A stretch of DNA of 9,427 nt from Bryobacteraceae bacterium (lineage in GTDB: Bacteria; Acidobacteriota; Terriglobia; Bryobacterales; Bryobacteraceae). The stretch covers positions 1 to 9,427 of the forward strand of contig JASHQT010000491.1 in NCBI GenBank assembly GCA_030039005.1, written 5' to 3'. Numbering within the stretch: position 1 is the stretch's first letter; every line of letters begins with the position of its first letter. The notes under the pieces were generated by a model that worked only from the letters and a program-made list of their open reading frames with translations, had not been told where the DNA came from and did no database searches. The position numbers and the translations under genes were made by a program. Below, piece after piece: positions 1 through 6,503 of the stretch.

Positions 1-868
1 CCTGAGCGATGCGGGTTTGATAATTGGCCAGCGTGATCCAGTTGTGCATCTGCGTTTGATGCGCCAGTACCATGAGCGCCACGATGTCGCTCGAGCCCGT
101 GAGATAGGCTTTGGTATCGACGTTCTCAGCCAGGCCCTGCTGGTTCGCCATCGAACCCTCGACCCCGCTCTTGGCCGTCACGTACCAACCACCCCAGCGC
201 TGGTTGATGGTGCTCTCTTGCCCTGTAACGAACGACCGCTCCGCCCCATTCGGCGTGCCATCCGGCTTGGTGAACACCGACCGCAGCATGACTCCCGGGA
301 TTCCCTTGGTGGCGGGCGCGACGTGGCACTGGATGCAGTCCACTTCGGAGCGCTCAAAACGCGGGTGCTTGTCGCGGTGCTCGTCCATCACGTAGAAGAT
401 GGCGCCCTGCATCGGATCGAACGAGACAAACTCCAGAAACCTTCCGTCGTGTACCTGCCCGACATAAACGTCGTCGTTGTAATAGAGCGCCCGCGGCGCT
501 CCCGGATTGATGTTGGGGTACTGGAAGCTGGTCTTCGAAAACACCAGCGCCTGCGAACTCACCGGCACGTGCAGCGCATCCAGTACCGATTTCAGGTAGC
601 CGTGGCGGGAATCATAGTGCAGCTTGAGTTCGCCGCGCTCCAGACGCTTCTCGAGTTTCGCGACTGGATCATTCAGTTCCGCAGACCGGTAGTGAATGGG
701 CGCATCGGCGAACGGAAGGTAGCCCTGGTTCTTGATCACGATGCGCGCGCCCGTTTGCGGGACATTGCTTGTCGCCGGATCGCCCGCGGCCGCATAACGC
801 GCCGGCGCGATCGAAAGCGCGATCGCAAGCGAACCTGATAGTACCGCCCTTCTCGATTTGCCTGACAA
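1..868 (-). CDS. Secreted cytochrome c family protein with one CxxCH motif (partial, C-terminus outside window)
   Basis: The gene reads leftward and runs off the window after 289 codons without a stop. I start it at TTG (868-866) because GGAGG lies about 7 bases upstream; a GTG two codons earlier almost touches that ribosome site. Residues 1-30 form a Sec signal peptide: basic KSRR, a hydrophobic stretch, then Ala-Ala-Ala before the mature GDP. One heme-c motif, CIQCH, is at C178, C181 and H182. After it come RSVF and RWGGWYVTAKSG, segments I remember from an unnamed cytochrome family in acidobacteria and planctomycetes. The upstream half (LVFSKTSFQ, PRALYYNDDVYVGQV) belongs to the same pattern. 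It is probably a periplasmic electron carrier or heme enzyme; substrate and partner are unknown. It has its own promoter after the desulfurase gene. More heme motifs could lie in the missing C-terminus. Confidence 0.8.
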   Translation of the reverse strand, partial: MSGKSRRAVLSGSLAIALSIAPARYAAAGDPATSNVPQTGARIVIKNQGYLPFADAPIHYRSAELNDPVAKLEKRLERGELKLHYDSRHGYLKSVLDALHVPVSSQALVFSKTSFQYPNINPGAPRALYYNDDVYVGQVHDGRFLEFVSFDPMQGAIFYVMDEHRDKHPRFERSEVDCIQCHVAPATKGIPGVMLRSVFTKPDGTPNGAERSFVTGQESTINQRWGGWYVTAKSGVEGSMANQQGLAENVDTKAYLTGSSDIVALMVLAHQTQMHNWITLANYQTRIAQ

Positions 869-919
869 TCTCACTCCTCCGGCAAACGCGGCCAAGAGCG
901 CGGGGCTCCGCACAGAAGC

Positions 920-939
920 ATACTACTCAGGTAGAGTAT
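920..939. promoter_or_regulatory. Dyad at the cytochrome promoter, BlaI/CopY-like operator candidate
   Basis: CTAC (923-926) and GTAG (931-934) form an inverted repeat around TCAG. ATACT (920-924) and AGTAT (935-939) add a second, outer pair. The CTAC-N4-GTAG spacing equals that of BlaI-type operators (CTAC-ATAT-GTAG as I recall it), although the inner TACA/TGTA part is not complete. The site covers the end of the -10 box and the expected transcription start, where a repressor would act. No regulator gene is in the window. Confidence 0.35.
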
Positions 940-961
940 AGGAGATTGGTTCACGCGTCAA
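935..961 (-). promoter_or_regulatory. Candidate promoter for the secreted cytochrome c gene
   Basis: On the minus strand TTGACG (961-956) is followed by 15 bases and then TATACT (940-935). Both boxes are close to the sigma-70 consensus, but the spacer is shorter than the usual 16-18. The -35 box overlaps the stop codon of the desulfurase gene. The predicted start near 928 gives a leader of about 60 bases before the TTG start codon. Inferred from sequence only. Confidence 0.45.
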
Positions 962-2391
962 GCCGTAAGCGGCACGCCAAAGCTGGAGAGCCTCGTTAGC
1001 GCGCTGATCAATCGGTCGATATCTTCGCACGTGTTGTAGAACGCAAGCGACGGGCGGACCGTGCTTTCCACACCGAACCGCCGCAAAATGGGCTGTGCGC
1101 AGTGGTGCCCGGCGCGCACCGCGATGCCCTCGCGGTTAAGCGCGCTCCCGATGTCTTCGGTCTGATGGCCGTCCAGCACGAAGGAAAGCACGCCCGCTTT
1201 TTCGGGCGCGGTGCCGATCAGCCGGAGGCCCGGGATCTCTTTGAGTAGTCTGGTGGCGTAATCGAGAAGCTGATGCTCGTATTCTGCGATACGCGGCAGC
1301 CCAATTCGTGTCACATAATCGAGCGCGGCGCCCAGGCCCACCGCGTCGGCGATGTTGCCCGTTCCAGCTTCGAAGCGGCCAGGCGCCGGTTGAAACAAGG
1401 ACCGCTCGAACGTGACGTCGGTGATCATGTTCCCTCCGCTCTGCCACGGCGGCGCCTCGTTCAGCAACGCTTCCTTGCCGTAGAGGACACCGATTCCGGT
1501 GGGCGCGAAGATCTTATGGCCGGAGAAGACGAACCAGTCGGCGTTCAAATTCTGAACATCAACAGGCATATGAGAAACCGACTGCGCTCCGTCGAGCAAC
1601 ACCTTCGCTCCGGCCGCGTGCGCGGCGTCGATCATTGGTTTGGCGGGCGTGATGGTGCCGAGCGCGTTGGACACCTGCGGGAATGCGACCAGCTTGGTCT
1701 TCGAGCCCAGCAGCCGGGTGTATTCATCGAGCATGACCTGCCCGTTGTCGTCTACCGGCGCAACACGCAGCCGCGCGTTCTTCTCATTTGCAAGTTGCTG
1801 CCAGGGGACGATGTTGGCGTGATGTTCGAGCCAGGTGATCACGATTTCGTCGTCCTGGCCGATGAACTGCCGTCCCCAGCTCTGCGCCACCAGATTGATG
1901 GCTTCGGTCGCCCCGCGCACGAAAACGATCTCCTTGACCGATCCGGCGTTCAAGAAAGCGCGCACCTTATCGCGCGCCTCTTCGTAGGCGTCGGTGGCGC
2001 GCGCCGCCAACTCGTGCGCGGCGCGATGAATGTTCGAGTTTTCGTGCTCGTAGAAATGCTTCAGCCGGTCGATCACGGCTTGCGGCTTCTGCGTGGTGGC
2101 GGCGTTGTCCAGCCAGACCAACGGACGGCCGTTCACGGTCTCCCGGAGGATCGGAAAATCGCCGCGTACTTGATGCACGTCGAAGGGAGCCTGGAAGCCT
2201 GGCCCGTTGAAGCCGGGAGACGCCATGTCGGCGGCGGCGTCCCATCCCGGGGACTCACTCCATAGTTTGTTGAGCAGGGCGCTTAGCTCCGCTTCGCCCG
2301 GAAGCCCGACGGTGGGACCCGCCGGCCAGCCAAAACCGTCGCGCCCGCCGAAGGGATCACCACCCCTTAAATCAGGCCCACTTATATTCAT
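958..2391 (-). CDS. Encapsulin-cargo cysteine desulfurase, SufS type with N-terminal loading extension
   Basis: This PLP enzyme should convert L-cysteine to alanine and leave a persulfide on its active cysteine. Visible sites in the 477-residue product are H190/H191 (EHHAN), D267 (LLDGAQS), the PLP lysine K293 in SGHK, and catalytic C431 in RAGHHCAQP, as in group II (SufS/CsdA) enzymes. The catalytic domain begins near residue 72. Before it lies a Gly/Pro-rich, low-complexity stretch with one short helix (ELSALLNKLW, 35-44). SufS itself lacks such a segment, whereas desulfurases packed in family 2A encapsulins carry one as the shell-targeting domain. I chose ATG 2391, which gives a 20-base overlap with the shell gene and suggests coupled translation. 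A GTG at 2412 would add seven residues (start MWRRTNT), and neither start has a well-spaced ribosome site. General Fe-S supply is an alternative role, but the shell gene next door argues against it. Confidence 0.93.
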   Translation of the reverse strand: MNISGPDLRGGDPFGGRDGFGWPAGPTVGLPGEAELSALLNKLWSESPGWDAAADMASPGFNGPGFQAPFDVHQVRGDFPILRETVNGRPLVWLDNAATTQKPQAVIDRLKHFYEHENSNIHRAAHELAARATDAYEEARDKVRAFLNAGSVKEIVFVRGATEAINLVAQSWGRQFIGQDDEIVITWLEHHANIVPWQQLANEKNARLRVAPVDDNGQVMLDEYTRLLGSKTKLVAFPQVSNALGTITPAKPMIDAAHAAGAKVLLDGAQSVSHMPVDVQNLNADWFVFSGHKIFAPTGIGVLYGKEALLNEAPPWQSGGNMITDVTFERSLFQPAPGRFEAGTGNIADAVGLGAALDYVTRIGLPRIAEYEHQLLDYATRLLKEIPGLRLIGTAPEKAGVLSFVLDGHQTEDIGSALNREGIAVRAGHHCAQPILRRFGVESTVRPSLAFYNTCEDIDRLISALTRLSSFGVPLTA

Positions 2392-3295
2392 GGTATTTGT
2401 TCGTCTCCACACCTTCTAGAACCGCCACGGCGTCCTCGGTCAGGATGGCGAGCGAGCAATAGAGAGACACCAGGTATGACGCAATGGCTTTGTGATTGAT
2501 CCCCATGAAGCGCACCGAAAGCCCCGGCGTCTGTTGGCCGGGTAGATTGGGCTGAAACAGTCCCACCACACCCTGCTTGCGCTCGCCGGTGCGGACCAGC
2601 AGAATCTTGGTCTTGTTGTCCTCGAAGCCCAATTTGTCGGATGGAACGAGCGGAATGCCGCGCCAAGTGTTGAACTGCGTGCCGAACATGGAAACCGTCG
2701 GAGGTGGAACGCCACGGCGCGTGCACTCGCGTCCAAACGCGGCGATCGCGGCCGGATGGGCTAGAAAGAACCCCGGCTCCTTCCACACCTTTACCAGCAG
2801 CTCGTCCAAATCGTCCGGCGTCGGCGCCCCGCTACGCGTCTGGATGCGCTGATGCGGCGCCGCATTGTGGAGTAAGCCGTATTCGCGATTATTGATCAGC
2901 TCGCTTTCCTGCCGCTCCTTGACGATCTCAATGGTCAGGCGCAATTGCTCGCTGATCTGGTTGTACGGGACGCTGTACAAATCGGAAACGCGCGTGTGAA
3001 CGTCGACCACCGTGTTCACGGCGGTCAGCATATACTCGCGCGCGGGCGACTCATAGTCGACAAAGGTTTGGGGCAGCACGCGCTCGTCACGATCGGAACA
3101 ATCTACCGTCACGTTCGCTTCGTCCTTCACGCGGTTCAGCCGGTAGATCCCGGCCTCCACCGGCGCCCACTGCAGCAGGTGCGTGAGCCAGCGCGGCGTG
3201 ATCCGCGACATCTGCGGAGCGGTCTTGGTGGCATTGGCTAACTGTCTAGCGGCTACGTCGCCTAACGCGGTTTGCACTTCCGGTTCATTGGCCAT
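2372..3295 (-). CDS. Family 2A encapsulin nanocompartment shell protein (SrpI/MMP-I type)
   Basis: A 307-residue HK97-fold shell protein, the usual length for family 2A. It resembles Synechococcus SrpI and mycobacterial major membrane protein I. Recognisable parts are the N-terminal arm (EVQTALGDVAARQLANATKT, then PQM and PRWL, residues 6-36), the helix with YNQISEQLRLTIEIVKERQE (111-130), the family hallmark FNTWRGIPLVPSDKL (208-222), and the C-terminal domain with VRFMGI (261-266) and the end YHEYKWA. There is no cyclic-nucleotide-binding insert, which separates it from family 2B. The subunits should assemble into a roughly 25-nm cytoplasmic capsid holding the desulfurase encoded next. An AGGAGA sequence sits about 12 bases before the ATG, a little far. 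The gene follows the rhodanese by 57 bases with no terminator seen, so I read both as one transcript. Confidence 0.95.
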   Translation of the reverse strand: MANEPEVQTALGDVAARQLANATKTAPQMSRITPRWLTHLLQWAPVEAGIYRLNRVKDEANVTVDCSDRDERVLPQTFVDYESPAREYMLTAVNTVVDVHTRVSDLYSVPYNQISEQLRLTIEIVKERQESELINNREYGLLHNAAPHQRIQTRSGAPTPDDLDELLVKVWKEPGFFLAHPAAIAAFGRECTRRGVPPPTVSMFGTQFNTWRGIPLVPSDKLGFEDNKTKILLVRTGERKQGVVGLFQPNLPGQQTPGLSVRFMGINHKAIASYLVSLYCSLAILTEDAVAVLEGVETNKYHEYKWA

Positions 3296-3352
3296 ATGCG
3301 ATTCGGATCTCCTGGTCCGTCGTTCTTCAAAATGGATTTCAGCTTCCTGCGG

Positions 3353-4213
3353 TTAGGCCGCTTGGCTGCGCGCGGTTCGCTCCACCGGCGCCCCTACCAG
3401 ATTGCCCCATTCGGTCCACGATCCGTCGTAGTTGACGACGCCATGGTAGCCGAGCAGGTATTTCAGAACGAACCAGGTGTGGCTGGAACGCTCGCCAATG
3501 CGGCAGTACGAGATAATCGGCTTGCTTCCGGTCACGCCTTCGGCATCGTAAATGGCCTTCAGTTCGTCGAAGCTTTTGAAGGTCCCGTCTTCGTTCGCAG
3601 CCTTGCCCCAGGGAATGTTGCGCGCGCCGGGAATGTGCCCTCCGCGCTGGCAGGTTTCAGGAAGCCCGGGAGGCGCCAGGATCTCGCCCGTGAACTCCTG
3701 AGGACTGCGGACATCGACCAATACCTTGGATTTGGCCCTGACCGCCGCCTGCACGTCGCTCAAGTACGCGCGAATCGAGAAGTCTTCATGACGGGCCGGG
3801 TAGCGGGTCGGCGGAAATTGCGGTACCTCGTTCGTCAACTCGCGCCCTTCGGCAATCCACTTCTTGCGCCCGCCATTTAGCAATCGAACATCGCTGTGCT
3901 GGTAAATCTTCAGTTGCCAGAAGGCCCAGGCAGCGAACCAGTTGTTGTTGTCACCGTAAATGACGACCGTGGTCTGGGGCTCTATACCAGACCGGCTCAG
4001 TAGAGATTCCAATTGATACCAAGGTGTAATATCACGACGGACGGCATCGGAAAGGTCGCTTTTCCATGACCAAGCCACTGCACCTGGGATGTGGCCGGTG
4101 CCGTAAGCGGCTGTATCTACATCCACTTCAAGGATGCTAAGATTCGGGTCGTCAATATGATCGGCCAGCCATTCGGTGCTGACCAGAACTTCGGGATGGG
4201 CGTATTCCGCCAT
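3353..4213 (-). CDS. Two-domain rhodanese, thiosulfate/3-mercaptopyruvate sulfurtransferase family
   Basis: A 286-residue cytoplasmic protein with tandem rhodanese domains (about 8-125 and 148-275). The inactive N-terminal domain carries GTGHIPGA (38-45). The catalytic domain has DVRSPQEF (167-174), GGHIPGARNIPW (191-202) and the active loop CRIGERSSHTW with C237. A CRxGxR loop with a basic residue right after the cysteine points to thiosulfate as sulfur donor (rhodanese) rather than 3-mercaptopyruvate, whose enzymes usually have CGSG(V/I)T. The nearest named relatives I know are the mycobacterial CysA-type sulfurtransferases. There is no signal peptide and no cargo-like extension, so it probably works outside the encapsulin shell. 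It is first in the operon with shell and desulfurase. GAGGAG lies about 9 bases before the ATG. Function with the nanocompartment is inferred from gene order. Confidence 0.93.
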   Translation of the reverse strand: MAEYAHPEVLVSTEWLADHIDDPNLSILEVDVDTAAYGTGHIPGAVAWSWKSDLSDAVRRDITPWYQLESLLSRSGIEPQTTVVIYGDNNNWFAAWAFWQLKIYQHSDVRLLNGGRKKWIAEGRELTNEVPQFPPTRYPARHEDFSIRAYLSDVQAAVRAKSKVLVDVRSPQEFTGEILAPPGLPETCQRGGHIPGARNIPWGKAANEDGTFKSFDELKAIYDAEGVTGSKPIISYCRIGERSSHTWFVLKYLLGYHGVVNYDGSWTEWGNLVGAPVERTARSQAA

Positions 4214-4234
4214 TGCTCTGATTCTCCTCAGGCA

Positions 4235-4263
4235 ATCATAGCATTGTCTATCGACAATATCTA
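4235..4263 (-). promoter_or_regulatory. Candidate promoter and operator of the rhodanese-encapsulin-desulfurase operon
   Basis: On the minus strand TAGATA (4263-4258) and TATGAT (4240-4235) stand 17 bases apart, matching the -35 and -10 consensus at 4 and 5 of 6 positions. Between them is a perfect inverted repeat ATTGTC-N4-GACAAT (4258-4243). The dyad filling the spacer suggests direct control by a dimeric regulator. A weakness is that the predicted transcription start, near 4228, would fall inside the ribosome site (4229-4224), so the true -10 may lie further upstream. The dyad itself is certain; its function is inferred. Confidence 0.4.
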
Positions 4264-4268
4264 GTATT

Positions 4269-4302
4269 AAAACCCGCGAGCGAACGGCGCCGCAAGGCTC
4301 GC
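4269..4302 (-). terminator. Hairpin terminator after the small secreted protein gene
   Basis: Transcribed leftward, GCGAGC (4302-4297) pairs with GCTCGC (4281-4276) around a GC-rich 15-base loop that can pair further inside. The stem is followed by GGG and four T (4272-4269). It begins 2 bases after the TAA stop at 4305. This separates the upstream gene from the sulfur operon. The T run is short, so efficiency may be partial. Confidence 0.55.
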
Positions 4303-4304
4303 TG

Positions 4305-4742
4305 TTATTCTTCTGGCGCGTTCGGGTCGATCTGGCGGATCGGCAAGTCCCAGTGAACCTCGGTCAGTTCCCAGCGCCGCTGCTCCTCGCGCTGCATGGC
4401 CGCCCGATCAGGAAATAGCTCGCGCTCCACCTTCGCGCCCTGCGAAGAAGACGCGACATCTTTGTAATAGATGATGACGCGATAGTCCCAGCGATGATCT
4501 TCGCTGGTGTGCAGGCCGGGGCGAAACACTTCGTACCGGAGGACGTTGCCCAGCTCCTTCTCTTTGTTGAGCGTGGCGATCTGATACTTCTGGAAGATCT
4601 TCCAGAACTCGTCCTGATAGCCCCACTTCACTTTATAAACCCATTCGACAATGTAGGGGCTGTTGGCCGGTTGGCAGTTGGCCGGAGGTGGCACAATCGC
4701 AACGGCCAGCAGCAAAAACAAAAACATGGGGATTCGTCTCAT
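4305..4742 (-). CDS. Small secreted protein of unknown function
   Basis: I start at ATG 4742 (145 residues, MRRIPMFLFLLLAV...) because this gives a clean signal peptide: two arginines, a hydrophobic core over residues 6-17, then PPPANCQPANS. An upstream in-frame ATG at 4814 would bury that signal. GAGGAG lies about 11 bases before the chosen start. The mature part is rich in aromatic and charged residues (YIVEWVYKVKWGYQDEFWKIFQKY, shown here only by its first 15: YIVEWVYKVKWGYQD). Its two strand-helix units with WDYRVIIYYKD in the middle recall a dimeric ferredoxin-like alpha/beta barrel (ABM/NIPSNAP-like), but I see no catalytic signature. The single Cys22 does not form a standard lipobox. 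I do not recognise the family. It is exported, and separated from the sulfur operon by a terminator. Confidence 0.75.
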   Translation of the reverse strand: MRRIPMFLFLLLAVAIVPPPANCQPANSPYIVEWVYKVKWGYQDEFWKIFQKYQIATLNKEKELGNVLRYEVFRPGLHTSEDHRWDYRVIIYYKDVASSSQGAKVERELFPDRAAMQREEQRRWELTEVHWDLPIRQIDPNAPEE

Positions 4743-4948
4743 CGGTGTAGCGGCTCCTCTGCCTTCTAGAATGTTACGCGCAGTTCCGGGCTGCCATGGC
4801 CATCCCCATTTCAAACAAATGGGCGGAATTAGGACTGCCCGATCCGAACCTATTTGTTTTTGAGGAACTACGCAATCCAGACGAGACGTCCAAGCCGAGC
4901 CTCGCGCGTAAGCGAGCGGACCTTCAGTTCTTCAACGTTGGCCGGCCG

Positions 4949-5311
4949 TCAGTTCGCCAGCTTCGCCGCCCGGTTCACGCTGCGCACCACCAGCCGCCGC
5001 GGATCCAGCAGATGCTGCGGCTTGAAATGCCGCTGCGACCATTTGCATCCCGGCTTGAACTCGATGCCCAGGAAGTAACCGATCTCGCGGTACACACAGT
5101 ACCGCACTCTGCCCGCCAGCTCGCCCTTCGGATAGCTGATGCGCAAATCAGTGTTCAGGGGAACCGGCTGATCGAATTGCAGGCAGGCGCCCGAAAGCGA
5201 GATGTCCTCCAGGTTGGCCACTCCCTTGCGCATCCTCCCGGACTTGTCCTTCCACTGGACATCCACCATATCCGCACATAACATTCGGGGCTCAACGCGC
5301 CTGTCGAACAT
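4949..5311 (-). CDS. Single-domain PilZ protein (cyclic di-GMP receptor candidate)
   Basis: A 120-residue cytoplasmic protein consisting essentially of one PilZ domain. Both ligand-binding motifs are visible: RxxxR as R5-V-E-P-R9 (MFDRRVEPR) and (D/N)xSxxG as D36-I-S-L-S-G41, followed by the typical beta strands ending in YFLGIEF (about 78-84). The C-terminal tail (KPQHLLDPRRLVVRSVNR) is basic. Proteins like this bind cyclic di-GMP and act on motility, polysaccharide export or transcription; nothing here names the target. The ATG at 5311 has only a weak ribosome site (AAGAAAAG). The gene is divergent from the oxidase operon across a 256-base spacer. Transcription appears to be monocistronic, with about 200 bases before the next gene on the same strand. 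Confidence 0.85.
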   Translation of the reverse strand: MFDRRVEPRMLCADMVDVQWKDKSGRMRKGVANLEDISLSGACLQFDQPVPLNTDLRISYPKGELAGRVRYCVYREIGYFLGIEFKPGCKWSQRHFKPQHLLDPRRLVVRSVNRAAKLAN

Positions 5312-5402
5312 ACTTTTCTTATCGGCGACGGTAACGTGAAGGATTATGAGGGATCTAACACGTAAATCGCCCTACCCACCATAAGGGCCTAACCGCAAGG
5401 TC

Positions 5403-5419
5403 CGTACCGACAGCGTACC
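5403..5419. repeat. Tandem hexamer pair CGTACC with 11-base period
   Basis: CGTACC occurs at 5403-5408 and 5414-5419, separated by GACAG, so the two copies lie on the same face of the helix. Such an arrangement is typical of binding sites for response regulators of the OmpR/PhoB kind. It sits about 90 bases upstream of the PilZ start and about 150 bases before the oxidase operon. Chance is possible for a pair this short. Confidence 0.3.
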
Positions 5420-5476
5420 ATGCCGCCCCTGAAAGTACTAGAGGTTTGTCAAATTTCGCAGACTAATGCCGCCGGA

Positions 5477-5496
5477 GTCACTGACCGGTCTGTGAC
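5477..5496. promoter_or_regulatory. Near-perfect 20-base palindrome upstream of the oxidase operon
   Basis: GTCAC (5477-5481) and GTGAC (5492-5496) flank the perfect palindrome GACCGGTC (5483-5490), with a single T opposite T on each side. It lies about 70 bases before the coxB start. No T run follows, so it is not a normal terminator; a dimeric regulator site is the likely reading. A TTGACC box at 5518-5523 could be a -35 element downstream of it, but I find no good -10. Confidence 0.45.
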
Positions 5497-5567
5497 ACCC
5501 ACCCCCAGTCCTCTCTCTTGACCCCTGCCGCGCGCGGTGAGAGACTTAGGCATCGCCCAGGACGACG

Positions 5568-6503
5568 GTGCCCGCTTTTTTCAGTCCGCATTCCGCTCAA
5601 ACCCAATCCATCCAATCGGTTTTCTCACTGGTTCTCATCATCGCCGCAGTGATTTTTCTGATTGTCGCCGTGGGCGTCTGCTACAGCATCGTGCGCTTCC
5701 GCTCCCGCCGCCCGCTGTCTAATGACGCCCCTGAACCGCGCCAGATCTACGGCTCGCCGCGCCTCGAAATTCTCTGGACCGTTGTCCCCATCGCCATCGT
5801 CACCGGGCTATTCGTTGTCACCGTTCGCGCCATGGTGTTCATCGACGCGCCGCAGGACTCGCCGCGCTCCCCCGATATCGTCATCACCGGCCATCAATGG
5901 TGGTGGGAAGCCCGCTACCCCAATGGCGTCCTGACCACCTGGGACATCCACATCCCCACCTCCCGCCGCCTGCGCGCCCGCGTCGAATCGTCCGACGTGA
6001 TTCACGATTTCTGGGCGCCTGAGCTCGCGCGCAAGATGGACGCCATCCCCGGACGCTGGGGCTACATTTGGCTGGAGGCCGATTCGCCCGGCGTCTACGC
6101 CGGCGCCTGCTCGGAGTTCTGCGGCGCCGAGCACGCCTGGATGCGTTTCCGCGTGATTGCCGACAGCCAATCGGACTTCGAGGCCTGGATTCGCCGCCAG
6201 GCCGCGCCTTCACCCCCGCCCTCCGGACTCGCCGCCGGCGGCGCGCTCCTGTTCCAATCCAAGAAATGCGCCGATTGCCACACCGTCGCCGCTACCGCTC
6301 CTAGCTCCGGCAAAGGACCGAGCCTCGCGCACTTGGCGACGCACGAAACCCTCGGCGGCGGCATCGCGCCCAACACGCCCGCGAATCTGACCCTCTGGCT
6401 CACCGATCCCCAGGCCGCCAAGCCCGGCAATCGCATGCCTTCGACGCAGCTCTCCCCGGATGAAACCCGCGCCTTGCTTGCCTACTTGGAGAGCCTGCGA
6501 TGA
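5568..6503 (+). CDS. coxB: Cytochrome c oxidase subunit II with fused cytochrome c (caa3 type)
   Basis: This subunit takes electrons from the periplasmic side and passes them to subunit I. In the 311-residue product two membrane helices (about 18-42 and 67-90) are followed by a cupredoxin domain with HQWWWEARYP (109-118). All CuA ligands are present: H146, C181, E183 (backbone), C185, H189 and M192 in the CSEFCGAEHAWM segment. After a Pro-rich linker (213-219) comes a cytochrome c domain with CADCH (C234, C237, H238) and distal Met M290 in GNRMPST. The fused heme domain defines the caa3 class, and no cleaved signal peptide is evident. The GTG start at 5568 is supported by AGGA six bases upstream. 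The stop overlaps the next start by 4 bases, beginning a coupled operon. Confidence 0.95.
   Translation: MPAFFSPHSAQTQSIQSVFSLVLIIAAVIFLIVAVGVCYSIVRFRSRRPLSNDAPEPRQIYGSPRLEILWTVVPIAIVTGLFVVTVRAMVFIDAPQDSPRSPDIVITGHQWWWEARYPNGVLTTWDIHIPTSRRLRARVESSDVIHDFWAPELARKMDAIPGRWGYIWLEADSPGVYAGACSEFCGAEHAWMRFRVIADSQSDFEAWIRRQAAPSPPPSGLAAGGALLFQSKKCADCHTVAATAPSSGKGPSLAHLATHETLGGGIAPNTPANLTLWLTDPQAAKPGNRMPSTQLSPDETRALLAYLESLR

Noticed and set aside
17..838. Long plus-strand open frame of 273 codons
   Set aside because: It is the exact codon-register antisense of the cytochrome c gene; its product is Arg/His-rich without any domain, while the minus strand shows a signal peptide and CxxCH.
1273..2265. Plus-strand open frame of 330 codons
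   Set aside because: Antisense of the cysteine desulfurase, whose catalytic motifs are complete; the product is low-complexity and basic.
2412..4771. 10-mer CCTTCTAGAA at 2412-2421 and 4762-4771
   Set aside because: The first copy is inside encapsulin coding sequence and the palindromic TTCTAGAA core is likely to recur by chance.
4901..4916. Hairpin CTCGC-N6-GCGAG downstream of the PilZ stop
   Set aside because: Five-base stem without a T run on either strand; too weak to call a terminator.
4796..5281. Plus-strand open frame of 161 codons
   Set aside because: Mostly antisense to the PilZ gene, no ribosome site or domain; the PilZ motifs decide the strand.
5447..5452. Perfect TTGACA box on the minus strand before the PilZ gene
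   Set aside because: No acceptable -10 hexamer 16-18 bases downstream.
5312..5460. Cyclic di-GMP riboswitch in the PilZ leader
   Set aside because: I looked on the minus strand for the GEMM core elements and found none; only a 5-base stem (5369-5373 with 5384-5388) is present.
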